From contig JAFUQW010000123.1 of NCBI GenBank assembly GCA_017472115.1, positions 1 through 22,064 of the forward strand: a stretch of DNA of 22,064 bases. Reading direction: 5' to 3'. The number at the start of each line of letters is the position of its first letter. Positions within the stretch are counted from its first letter, which is position 1. This stretch comes from Bacteroidales bacterium (GTDB taxonomy: Bacteria > Bacteroidota > Bacteroidia > Bacteroidales > UBA932). The notes beneath the pieces are model-generated. The model had not been told where the DNA came from. It was given only the letters and a program-made list of their open reading frames with translations, and made no database searches. This document shows, in pieces, positions 1-7,066 of the stretch. The position numbers were made by a program, and so were the translations under genes.

Positions 1-102
1 AACGAGTATGAAACTAAGTAAGAATCAGATTCGAATTTGGTATACTGCTTATATTTGGGTCATCAAAGCCTTCTCAAAACAACAAATAGACATTAACCGG
101 CA

Positions 103-199
103 CTAGCCGGATACCAAGGTGAGCACACACCTTTCGATGCCATTGAGGATGGTTTCGAGAAGTTCTCGTCTGTTTCCTGAATGAGGAGGCAGGCGGGAT
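103..199 (-). pseudogene. Remnant of the 3' end of an N-acetylmuramoyl-L-alanine amidase gene (copy A, frameshifted)
   Basis: On the minus strand this stretch encodes the end of an Amidase_3-type protein in two frames: ACLLIQE, then after a one-base loss RRELLETILNGIERCVLTLV, ending at a TAG at 103-105. It is clearly related to the longer copy at 451-648; 26 bases around 117-142 are identical to 480-505. Homology fades beyond about position 199, so only about 30 codons remain. The frameshift and lack of a 5' end make this a dead fragment. Confidence 0.6.
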
Positions 200-232
200 T
201 ATTTTGTAAATATCATTATCTTTGTGAGACAT

Positions 233-469
233 ATGGGGTGCATAAACAGACTCAAGAAGATCAGGAAATTTACAATTTGTCAACTATCGGATTATTCTAC
301 GTTTGCCTTAGATACAAAACATATAAAATTATTTTTATCCGGAAAAGCATTTTTCGATGGAGATGATATAAAGAAAAAGTTAACATACGACATAGTGTTG
401 TTGAATGAGGTAACACTAGTATTGGAATATAACGGTACAAAAGCAATTTACTATAGAATGGGCGAATAG
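233..469 (+). CDS. Hypothetical 78-aa protein between the two amidase remnants
   Basis: An AT-rich open frame of 78 codons starts at ATG 233 and ends at TAG 467-469, exactly where amidase copy B's repeat begins. I do not recognise the product. It begins MGCINRLKKI and contains an alternating hydrophobic stretch (YDIVLLNEVTLVLEYNG) that looks like real beta-strand protein rather than random translation. A TATCTTTG box at 217-224 matches the Bacteroidetes -7 consensus but lies only 8 nt before the ATG and has no upstream TTG at the right distance. It could equally be the surviving 3' part of a larger gene. Base composition differs from the housekeeping genes downstream. Confidence 0.3.
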   Translation: MGCINRLKKIRKFTICQLSDYSTFALDTKHIKLFLSGKAFFDGDDIKKKLTYDIVLLNEVTLVLEYNGTKAIYYRMGE

Positions 470-648
470 CCGGATAACAAGGTGAGCACACACCTTTCGA
501 TGCCGTCGATGATGGTTTCGACAATGGCTCGTCTGCCTTCTTGCGAGAGGAGGTAGGCGAGATCTTTTTTGTTGTCCATGAAGAAGTTTTCGATGAGGAT
601 GGCCAGGCAGAGGGTGTGGCGGAGGATGTAGAAGTTTTCTTGTCCATT
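451..648 (-). pseudogene. Remnant of the 3' end of an N-acetylmuramoyl-L-alanine amidase gene (copy B)
   Basis: Read on the minus strand, the frame gives NGQENFYILRHTLCLAILI, then ENFFMDNKKDLAYLLSQEGR, then an IVETIIDGIERC tail with TAG at 451-453. The pattern 'ENFY-LRHT, E-NFFMDN--D--LL' is the C-terminal end of Bacteroidetes Amidase_3 cell-wall amidases, including the glutamate of the E-NFF motif that normally takes part in zinc-site chemistry. About 65 codons remain. No amidase-like coding continues upstream of 648; instead a 14-bp tandem repeat follows. The N-terminal catalytic half and any start are missing, so it is a truncated relic. Confidence 0.65.
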
Positions 649-676
649 ATACCTTATACCCCATACCTTATACCCC
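649..676. repeat. 14-bp tandem repeat, two units
   Basis: The unit ATACCTTATACCCC occurs twice back to back (649-662 and 663-676). It sits exactly where recognisable amidase homology stops, suggesting a slippage or rearrangement junction. Confidence 0.7.
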
Positions 677-703
677 GTGATACAAAAATCCGGTCAAAAT
701 ACG

Positions 704-735
704 AAAAAACCGCAACAGAAGCACTTCTATTGCGG
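704..735 (-). terminator. Rho-independent terminator of tRNA-Phe
   Basis: In minus-strand RNA sense, CCGCAATAGAAG (735-724) pairs with CTTCTGTTGCGG (721-710), with one G-U pair, and is followed by six T (709-704). It begins 8 nt after the tRNA 3' end. Confidence 0.8.
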
Positions 736-743
736 TTTCGTCG

Positions 744-816
744 TGGTGTCACCGGGAATCGAACCAGGGACACAAGGATTTTCAGTCCTTTGCTCTACCA
801 ACTGAGCTATGACACC
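744..816 (-). tRNA. tRNA-Phe (anticodon GAA)
   Basis: The minus strand folds into a standard cloverleaf. The 7-bp acceptor stem is GGTGTCA (816-810) with TGACACC (751-745), and the discriminator is A at 744. The D-arm has the AGCTCAGTTGGTAGAGC sequence. The anticodon stem-loop has GGACTGAAAATCC with anticodon GAA. The T-arm carries the GGTTCGATTCC pattern. The 3' CCA is not encoded, so it must be added by the CCA-adding enzyme. The gene has its own promoter upstream and terminator downstream and appears monocistronic. Confidence 0.97.
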
Positions 817-858
817 AGTTTTGTTCTGAAGAACTACCCTTCCTTTCGTTTGGGATTG

Positions 859-888
859 CAAAGGTAGGCATTTTTTCTTTATCTGCAA
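859..888 (-). promoter_or_regulatory. Promoter of tRNA-Phe
   Basis: On the minus strand there is TTG (888-886), a 19-bp spacer, and TACCTTTG (866-859). This matches the Bacteroidetes sigma-ABfr pattern (TTTG / TAnnTTTG). The box ends 42 nt upstream of the mature tRNA. Confidence 0.65.
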
Positions 889-934
889 ATTTTTCTTCAC
901 ATTTTTTCGAAAAAAGGATGAAGATCATTGTTGT

Positions 935-967
935 TTGCGCGGAATGACGAATGATTTTGTATCTTCG
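935..967 (+). promoter_or_regulatory. Weak promoter candidate for priA
   Basis: TTG at 935-937, a 22-bp spacer, and TATCTTCG at 960-967 (one mismatch to TAnnTTTG). The box ends 7 nt before the chosen ATG at 975, so a transcript from it would be leaderless or nearly so. Confidence 0.35.
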
Positions 968-974
968 CGTTCCT

Positions 975-3206
975 ATGCATGGGGTCAATTACATATCCGT
1001 CATTCTTCCGCTCAGACTTGAGTGGGAGCCTTGCTATAGGGTATCTCTCGATACCGATGTGCAGATCGGCGACAGAGTCAAGGTGAAGTTTGCAAACCGG
1101 CTTTACAGCGGGGTCGTCAGCGCGACGGGAATCATTCCCGAGACTTCTCCTGAAAAGATCAGGACCATCGAATTTGTGGAAACGGGTATCGCAAGAGTCC
1201 TGCCGGAAGAGATTGCGCTTTGGAGAAGCGTCGCGGAATATTATCTCGCAACTGTCGGCGAAGTATATAAAGCGGCATATCCATACGGCAAGATAGACCT
1301 CGAAGAAGCTAAGGCCGCATCGCGGAAAAGAGCAGAAGACAGGAAAGCTAAGGCACTTGCAAGGCTTGAATCCAAGATATTAAGAATGGAGGCAAGGCTC
1401 GGCAGGAAAAAGGAACTCGCAGAAAAGGCAAGAAAGGAGGAGAAGCGCATCTCATATATTATGGAAGCGGAAGATCTCGAAGCTAAAATCCTTGAAGTAA
1501 GGAAGGAGGCTGAACAGCTCGCATCTGCGCCCGCCCCGGAGGAAGATGCATGGAATACACTGCCTGCAGGGAAGCCGATAGACTTTTCTCCAGCCCAGAG
1601 AGATGCCGTAGAGCATATAAAGGATGCTTTTGCAGAAGGAAAGCCGGTCATGCTTCACGGTGTGACAGGATCCGGAAAGACGGAAGTATATATGCATCTG
1701 GCACAGGAAGCCATACTTTCCGGAGGGAATGTGCTCTATCTCGTTCCTGAGATTGCGCTGAGCAGACAGCTCGAGGACAGGCTGGCAGACACCTTTGGCG
1801 AAAGGCTTCTCGTGTTCCATTCCGGAGAATCATCCGCAAACAGGATATGTACGGCTGAGAAGGTCAGGAACTGCAGCGGCTATATTGTACTGGGTACGCG
1901 GTCTTCCCTTTTTCTCCCACATCATGACCTCGGTCTGATAATCGTCGATGAAGAGCACGACAGCTCATATAAGCAGGACTCCCCTGCCCCGCGATACAAC
2001 GGACGGGACACAGCACTGATGCTGAGTCAGATACACCCTTCATGCAATGTCATACTCGGCTCGGCGACTCCTTCACTCGAAGAACTTTATAACTGCCGGA
2101 CAGGACGCCATAGGATAGTGACTCTAAAGGAAAGGTTCCACGGCAGCGAAGATTCGCAGATAGAGATAATCGACACCAAAGCGGAAAGACGCAAGAACGG
2201 GATGGTCGGCAATTTCTCGCGACGGCTCATCAGTCACATAGAAAGAACTGTCGCCGAGGGAGGACAAGTACTCATACTGCGGTCACGCCGCGCGTGGTCT
2301 CCCGTACTACAATGCGTGCAGTGCGGCGAAATCCCTAAATGCCCTCACTGCAATGTGAGTCTGAGCCTGCATAAGTCCGGCATGGTCAGATGTCATTATT
2401 GTGGATTCCAGGCCACATATACAGGGTATTGCAAGAGCTGCGGCGGCCCGCTGAAGCCTCTTGGCGCCGGCACTCAGAAGATAGAGGAAGAGACGGCCGA
2501 GCTCTTCCCACACGCAAGAATAGCCCGCCTTGACAGTGATACCGCCCAGAACCGAGGATTCGAGAAAAAGGTCATCCGGGATTTCTGCAACGGTGACATA
2601 GGCATCCTTATCGGCACCCAGATGATCAGCAAGGGATTCGATTTCGGCAATCTGAGTCTCGTTGCGGTGATTGCGGCTGATTCCCTTGTCGGCATGCAGG
2701 ATTTCCGCGCCGATGAGCGTGCTCATCAGCTGCTTCAGCAGCTGCGCGGCCGTTGCGGCCGACGGGCGCGGCGCGGACTGTTCGTACTGCAGACATCACG
2801 TCCAGAACACCCTGTATATCAAAATCTTGCCACTAAAATAGAAGAATTTGACAGCGGACTGCTCGCAGAAAGAAAAGACTTCAGTTTCCCACCATACACG
2901 AGAATCGTGGAAATCACGCTAAAAGACCGTGACGAAGACCGGGTTGAAAGAATGGCATTCTCTCTCGCGGCAAGGCTGAGGGCAGCACGCCCCGCTTCGG
3001 AAGGACTGCTGAATGATCCTGTAACAGGTCCATATACTCCTGCCGTTGACAGGATAGCTGACATGCATATCCGGAGCATGAGGATAAGCCTCAAGAAAAA
3101 CAGGCAGCTTTCGTCAGAGAAAGCCGCCCTTAAAGATATTGTATGCCGATTCGAGAAGTCAGAGAAATACGAAGGACATATTACTATCAATGTGGATCCG
3201 TCATGA
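975..3206 (+). CDS. priA: Primosomal protein N' (replication restart helicase PriA)
   Basis: PriA is the 3'-to-5' DNA helicase that recognises stalled forks and reloads the replisome. The 743-aa product shows an N-terminal 3'-DNA-binding domain (about 1-100), Walker A GVTGSGKT (229-236), DEEHD Walker B box (325-329), four CxxC zinc pairs between C447 and C489 inserted in helicase lobe 2, and the late motifs GTQMISKGFDF and GRCGRR. ATG 975 is preferred because HGVNYISVILPL then aligns with the usual PriA N-terminus; the open frame extends to 951. Residues about 107-182 are a highly charged, probably coiled-coil segment where other PriA proteins carry a winged-helix domain, and the protein is shorter than the 800-plus residues I would expect for this phylum. 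The last 6 bases overlap the convergent lipid kinase gene. The family call is firm. Confidence 0.95.
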   Translation: MHGVNYISVILPLRLEWEPCYRVSLDTDVQIGDRVKVKFANRLYSGVVSATGIIPETSPEKIRTIEFVETGIARVLPEEIALWRSVAEYYLATVGEVYKAAYPYGKIDLEEAKAASRKRAEDRKAKALARLESKILRMEARLGRKKELAEKARKEEKRISYIMEAEDLEAKILEVRKEAEQLASAPAPEEDAWNTLPAGKPIDFSPAQRDAVEHIKDAFAEGKPVMLHGVTGSGKTEVYMHLAQEAILSGGNVLYLVPEIALSRQLEDRLADTFGERLLVFHSGESSANRICTAEKVRNCSGYIVLGTRSSLFLPHHDLGLIIVDEEHDSSYKQDSPAPRYNGRDTALMLSQIHPSCNVILGSATPSLEELYNCRTGRHRIVTLKERFHGSEDSQIEIIDTKAERRKNGMVGNFSRRLISHIERTVAEGGQVLILRSRRAWSPVLQCVQCGEIPKCPHCNVSLSLHKSGMVRCHYCGFQATYTGYCKSCGGPLKPLGAGTQKIEEETAELFPHARIARLDSDTAQNRGFEKKVIRDFCNGDIGILIGTQMISKGFDFGNLSLVAVIAADSLVGMQDFRADERAHQLLQQLRGRCGRRARRGLFVLQTSRPEHPVYQNLATKIEEFDSGLLAERKDFSFPPYTRIVEITLKDRDEDRVERMAFSLAARLRAARPASEGLLNDPVTGPYTPAVDRIADMHIRSMRISLKKNRQLSSEKAALKDIVCRFEKSEKYEGHITINVDPS

Positions 3207-4181
3207 CCTGCGGTGTCCTGAAACAACATTTAGCTGACCTTCAAGAACTTCCATAGAAACAGGAGCACGACCGACCACTTCACCGTCAACCTCCGCCGGC
3301 TCCGCATCGGCTTCCTTTGCCGGAATCACCGTCACCTTACGGCAACGTGCCTGGGTCAGCACATCCACCTTATGGAAAGTCCCGGTAAAAAGTTTAGGAA
3401 CTTCCTTCGCGATGGTCATCAGAGGAATATCCGGAATGACAGTCACATCTATAAGTCCGTCATCAGGCACGGCTAAAGAAGTCTGCCTCATTCCTCCTCC
3501 CGAATATCTGCCTGTACCGAAGGCTATTGACAGATAAGGGCCGTCGAATACTTCTACCCCATCACAGACGATGGATGCACGCACAGGCACACGATGCTTT
3601 ATACAATAGAGCAATGCACTGATGTACAGCTTCCTGCCCCTCTTACCCTGCTCTTTCTTCCTGTTCACAATCTCGCATACGCGGGCATCAAGTCCCACCC
3701 CTGCGATATTAGCCATGTATGACACATTGACGGGTTCGGCATCCATATCGGAAAAATCATGGACACAGACCTTTACCACATCCTGACGTCCTGTTACTTC
3801 TTCAGCAATCAGCTGAACCGCCGTCCTTATGTCCCGAGGAATACCGAATGACTTTACCCAGTCGTTTCCTGAGCCTACCGGTATCACAGAAAGGACAAAA
3901 TCCGAAAAAGAAACACCTTCCGTGGATTCCACATATTCAGCTATACCGTTCAGAACATCATGAATGGTACCGTCACCGCCGACTGCAATGAATTTCCTGT
4001 AGCCTTCCGACGCCGACTTCCGGCTGAGCTCCGTCGCGTTAAGCGCCCCACCTGTAAACCTTGCCTTATAGGCCACTCCCGCATTCTCAAGCATCACTGC
4101 AGCTTTCTTCCAGACCGAGCCAGCCTTTTTCGATGCGGCAAAGACATTCACCACAGCCATCCATTTTCCGACATTTCCCAT
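3201..4181 (-). CDS. Diacylglycerol kinase-family lipid kinase (YegS/DagK-like)
   Basis: A 326-aa member of the DAGK catalytic-domain family. These kinases phosphorylate diacylglycerol or related lipids at the inner membrane with ATP. Visible signatures are the nucleotide-binding GGDGT (68-72), the VIPVGSGNDW loop, and the C-terminal YSGGGM and DDGLIDVTVI strands. The usual N-terminal VNPxxG glycine-rich turn is altered here to VNVFAASKKAG, a mild oddity. The start at 4181 places KWMAVVNV at the expected position; an internal ATG at 4160 is a weaker alternative. The gene is divergent from parA and overlaps the end of priA by 6 bases. The true lipid substrate cannot be told from sequence. Confidence 0.88.
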   Translation of the reverse strand: MGNVGKWMAVVNVFAASKKAGSVWKKAAVMLENAGVAYKARFTGGALNATELSRKSASEGYRKFIAVGGDGTIHDVLNGIAEYVESTEGVSFSDFVLSVIPVGSGNDWVKSFGIPRDIRTAVQLIAEEVTGRQDVVKVCVHDFSDMDAEPVNVSYMANIAGVGLDARVCEIVNRKKEQGKRGRKLYISALLYCIKHRVPVRASIVCDGVEVFDGPYLSIAFGTGRYSGGGMRQTSLAVPDDGLIDVTVIPDIPLMTIAKEVPKLFTGTFHKVDVLTQARCRKVTVIPAKEADAEPAEVDGEVVGRAPVSMEVLEGQLNVVSGHRRS

Positions 4182-4233
4182 ATCTATACAAATTACTTGA
4201 TTGCCTCCGTTGCGAATAACAACAATTTATCAA

Positions 4234-4241
4234 CAAATGTA
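4234..4241 (-). promoter_or_regulatory. -7 box candidate for the lipid kinase gene
   Basis: The minus strand reads TACATTTG, a match to TAnnTTTG, 52 nt upstream of the start at 4181. No matching TTG is seen at the -33 distance. Confidence 0.3.
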
Positions 4242-4273
4242 GTAAATAAAGGAATCGAATAAAATTATTTTTG

Positions 4274-4281
4274 TACTTTTG
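4274..4281 (+). promoter_or_regulatory. -7 box of the parA operon
   Basis: TACTTTTG matches TAnnTTTG and ends 27 nt upstream of the parA ATG, in an AT-rich intergenic stretch. A -33 element is not obvious. Confidence 0.45.
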
Positions 4282-4308
4282 CAGAATATGTCCTAATAAA
4301 ATTTGATT

Positions 4309-5076
4309 ATGGGAAAAGTAATAGCAATAGCCAATCAGAAAGGCGGTGTAGGAAAGACGACCACCGCCATAAATCTTGCAGCCTCGCTGGCCGTGCTTGA
4401 GAAGAAGGTGCTCATCATTGACGCCGACCCTCAGGCCAATACGACCTCAGGACTCAACTTTTCTCCGGACAATGACCAGAAGAGGACGCTTTACGAGGTT
4501 ATGATCGGAAAGATCGACATCAGCGACACACTAATCCAGACCGAAATAGCCGGCCTGCACATGATTCCGTCGCACATCAACCTTGTAGGAGCTGAAATCG
4601 AGATGCTCGAGAGCGACAACAGGGAATCTGTCCTGAAGAACGCCCTCGCCCCAATCAGAGACAATTACGACTACATCATCATAGACTGCTCTCCGTCACT
4701 CGGCCTCATAACCGTCAACTCGCTCACAGCAGCGGATTCGGTGATGATACCGGTACAGCCGGAGTTCTTCGCCCTCGAAGGTCTCGGAAAACTTCTCCAG
4801 ACTGTCAGGCTCGTACAGGGAAGGCCGAACCCGTCCCTTACCATCGAAGGATTCGTAGTGACAATGTTCGACGGAAGGACAAAAGTGCATAACCAGGTGC
4901 TCGGCGAGCTGCGCGAGCATTTCGGGAACATGGTATTTGAGACCATAATCCAGAGGAACATACGTCTGAGCGAGGCACCGTCACACGGAAAGCCTATCAT
5001 TCTGTATGATGTGATCTGCAACGGTACGACCAATTATCTCAACCTTGCAAAGGAAGTACTCGAAAAGAACAGCTAA
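4309..5076 (+). CDS. parA: Chromosome partitioning ATPase ParA (Soj)
   Basis: A 255-aa MinD/ParA-superfamily ATPase that moves ParB-parS complexes and so segregates replication origins. The deviant Walker A motif KGGVGKTT (11-18) carries both the signature K11 and K16. Walker A' appears as VLIIDADPQANTT, and the switch region as DYIIIDCSPSLGL. There is no N-terminal helix-turn-helix, so this is the chromosomal type rather than a plasmid autoregulator. ATG 4309 (MGKVIAIANQKGG) fits the family N-terminus; the reading frame runs slightly upstream through a TTG. It is the first gene of parA-parB-DUF5683-mltD, with 12 nt before parB. Confidence 0.96.
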   Translation: MGKVIAIANQKGGVGKTTTAINLAASLAVLEKKVLIIDADPQANTTSGLNFSPDNDQKRTLYEVMIGKIDISDTLIQTEIAGLHMIPSHINLVGAEIEMLESDNRESVLKNALAPIRDNYDYIIIDCSPSLGLITVNSLTAADSVMIPVQPEFFALEGLGKLLQTVRLVQGRPNPSLTIEGFVVTMFDGRTKVHNQVLGELREHFGNMVFETIIQRNIRLSEAPSHGKPIILYDVICNGTTNYLNLAKEVLEKNS

Positions 5077-5088
5077 AATCACTGAAAG

Positions 5089-6024
5089 ATGAGCAGACAG
5101 CAGAGAGGATTAGGAAAGGGACTCGGTGCGCTTCTCGGAGGAGATGCCGACCTGAGCCAGATCAGAAAGCCGGTAGGCTATGTCAATAAGGAAGTCGTGA
5201 GCGTCGAGCAGCCCCGGCAGGGCGGCACGGCGGACATCATGCGTATTCCGGTTGACATGATTGAGCCTAATCCGTTCCAGCCGCGGATGAACTTCGACCA
5301 GGAGGCTCTTGAAGAGCTTGCGGACTCCATAAGGACACTCGGCCTCATTCAGCCTATCACCGTTCGTAGGAAGGCAGACGGAAGATACCAGATAATCAGC
5401 GGAGAACGACGTTTCAGGGCTGGACGCCTTGCCGGACTCGAAATGATGCCGGCCTACATCAGGGATGCCAATGACCAGGGCATGCTCGAGATGGCCATCG
5501 TCGAGAACATCCAGAGGGAGAACCTCGACCCTATAGAGGTAGCGATGAGCTACCAGCGTCTTATCGAGGAGTGCAGCCTCACTCAGGAGCAGATGGCCGT
5601 CAGGGTAGGAAAGAAGCGTGCTTCCGTGACCAATTATCTCAGGCTCCTCAAGCTGCCTGCAAAGATACAGCACGACCTCAAGGTAGGACTTCTAAGCGTC
5701 GGTCATGCAAAGGTACTTCTCGGAGTGGAGGATCAGGCCCTGCAGGAACACCTCTGCGACGTGGTGATCAAGGAAGACCTTTCCGTACGTCACCTGGAAG
5801 AGAAGATCAAGAAGATGTCGGAACCAAAGAAGAAAGCCGAAGAGACTGCCGGTCAGGAACTTCCCGACGAATATTTCAAGGTTCTGGAAATCGTAGGCAA
5901 ATATTTTGAAAACAACATAAGCCTCAAACGCAGCAACGGAGGAAAAGGGTCGATGACGATCCACTTCAGTTCTGACGACGAGGTCAGAAGATTCCTCAAG
6001 GCGCTTGAGGAATCAAAATTCTGA
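5089..6024 (+). CDS. parB: ParB/Spo0J-family chromosome partitioning CTPase
   Basis: A 311-aa protein that binds parS centromere sites and spreads as a CTP-dependent clamp, with ParA as partner. It opens with the conserved RGLGKGLGALLGG peptide that contacts ParA in this family. The NPFQPR and GERRFRA (105-111) motifs of the ParB nucleotide-binding domain are followed by a helix-turn-helix at about 164-188 (LTQEQMAVRVGKKRASVTNY). A C-terminal dimerisation region of about 70 residues contains an extra lysine-rich linker. It begins 12 nt after parA and ends 11 nt before the next gene. Confidence 0.95.
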   Translation: MSRQQRGLGKGLGALLGGDADLSQIRKPVGYVNKEVVSVEQPRQGGTADIMRIPVDMIEPNPFQPRMNFDQEALEELADSIRTLGLIQPITVRRKADGRYQIISGERRFRAGRLAGLEMMPAYIRDANDQGMLEMAIVENIQRENLDPIEVAMSYQRLIEECSLTQEQMAVRVGKKRASVTNYLRLLKLPAKIQHDLKVGLLSVGHAKVLLGVEDQALQEHLCDVVIKEDLSVRHLEEKIKKMSEPKKKAEETAGQELPDEYFKVLEIVGKYFENNISLKRSNGGKGSMTIHFSSDDEVRRFLKALEESKF

Positions 6025-6035
6025 TCCGCTTTAAA

Positions 6036-7049
6036 ATGCATAAGAGACTATTTAAATATATACTGACAACGTTCATCTGCCTGACATGCTTCGCCACAAT
6101 CGGCAAAGCCCAGTTCAAGGAAGAAGCCTTTTCGCAGACATATAACGACCAGACTGATTCCACCGCCACGGCAGACACCACAGACAAGGTATTCTCGTTC
6201 AAGGACTGGGCGGGCGGCATGGCGCATAAACATCCCATCCAGATAGGTACAATGTTCGCCGGATCCGTAATCATGCCCGGAACAGCACAGATATATAACA
6301 AAGACTATTGGAAACTGCCTGTCATATACGGAGGAATCGGTGCGTTGGCAGGAACAGGAGGTTATTATCTGCATAAATTCAACAAGTCGAAGAAGGCACT
6401 CGAGAAATTCCAGACAGAAAAGCTCGCATACGAAAATGAGTTCGGCATGGAATACCCATATCAGGCACCGCTTCTCGACACCAGATCCAAGACTACAGGT
6501 ACATGGCTGATGGTAGGAGCCGGATTGGTCTATTGGGGTTCGCTGCTCGACGGAGTCGTATGCTTTGAAAGCGACAAGGAGCCTCTTCCCGGAAGAGCCA
6601 CACTATATTCTGCACTCCTTCCCGGACTCGGACAGATATACAACGGAGAACTCTTCAAGGTACCAATCTATTGGGGATGCCTCATGGGATCGGTCTATTT
6701 CCTTACAAACAACAACACCAACTATCACAGATTCAAGAGAATACACAACGAAGCGTCACAGCCTGACAGCAGCAGTCCCATCTCTGCCGAGACGGCAAAA
6801 TACTATAGGGACGTCTATAGACGGTACAGAGACTATTCGATTGTAGCGACGGCGCTCTTCTACTTCCTTCAGGTACTGGATGCGAATGTCTTTGCATATA
6901 TGCATGACTTCGAGGTCACGGATGACCTGACTATGAATCTTGAACCCGCGGTCATCGCTCCGGACAATGCATACGCCATACACAGGACAAGCCCATCGTT
7001 CGGGAACACACAGAATGCAATAGGCCTGAAGATAGGATTCCGGTTCTGA
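6036..7049 (+). CDS. DUF5683 membrane protein
   Basis: A 337-aa protein of the DUF5683 family, which commonly sits between parB and a LysM transglycosylase gene in Bacteroidetes. No biochemical role is established. The N-terminus ([20 protein letters not shown], then GKAQ) is a signal peptide. A motif is present twice: [20 protein letters not shown] from residue 81 and [19 protein letters not shown] from residue 196. Each is followed by a hydrophobic helix, so the protein looks like an internal duplication. It ends in GLKIGFRF. A role in envelope growth linked to the adjacent transglycosylase is inference from position only. Confidence 0.82.
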   Translation: MHKRLFKYILTTFICLTCFATIGKAQFKEEAFSQTYNDQTDSTATADTTDKVFSFKDWAGGMAHKHPIQIGTMFAGSVIMPGTAQIYNKDYWKLPVIYGGIGALAGTGGYYLHKFNKSKKALEKFQTEKLAYENEFGMEYPYQAPLLDTRSKTTGTWLMVGAGLVYWGSLLDGVVCFESDKEPLPGRATLYSALLPGLGQIYNGELFKVPIYWGCLMGSVYFLTNNNTNYHRFKRIHNEASQPDSSSPISAETAKYYRDVYRRYRDYSIVATALFYFLQVLDANVFAYMHDFEVTDDLTMNLEPAVIAPDNAYAIHRTSPSFGNTQNAIGLKIGFRF

Positions 7050-7066
7050 AAACCCTTGAAAAGAAT

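Noticed and set aside
2..106. AT-rich frame open from the left edge (ATG at 8) ending at TAG 104-106
   Set aside because: Only about 35 codons are visible, with no recognisable motif; it may be the tail of a gene outside the window or chance. Noted only because its stop coincides with the repeat edge.
541..867. 108-codon plus-strand frame across the amidase remnant and tRNA
   Set aside because: It runs antisense through the tRNA-Phe gene and its terminator and has no protein-like features.
2307..2726. 139-codon minus-strand frame inside priA
   Set aside because: Antisense shadow of a strongly conserved helicase region; no independent support.
5110..5673. 187-codon minus-strand frame inside parB
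   Set aside because: Long because of the codon bias of parB; the sense protein is fully explained and no promoter fits the antisense one.
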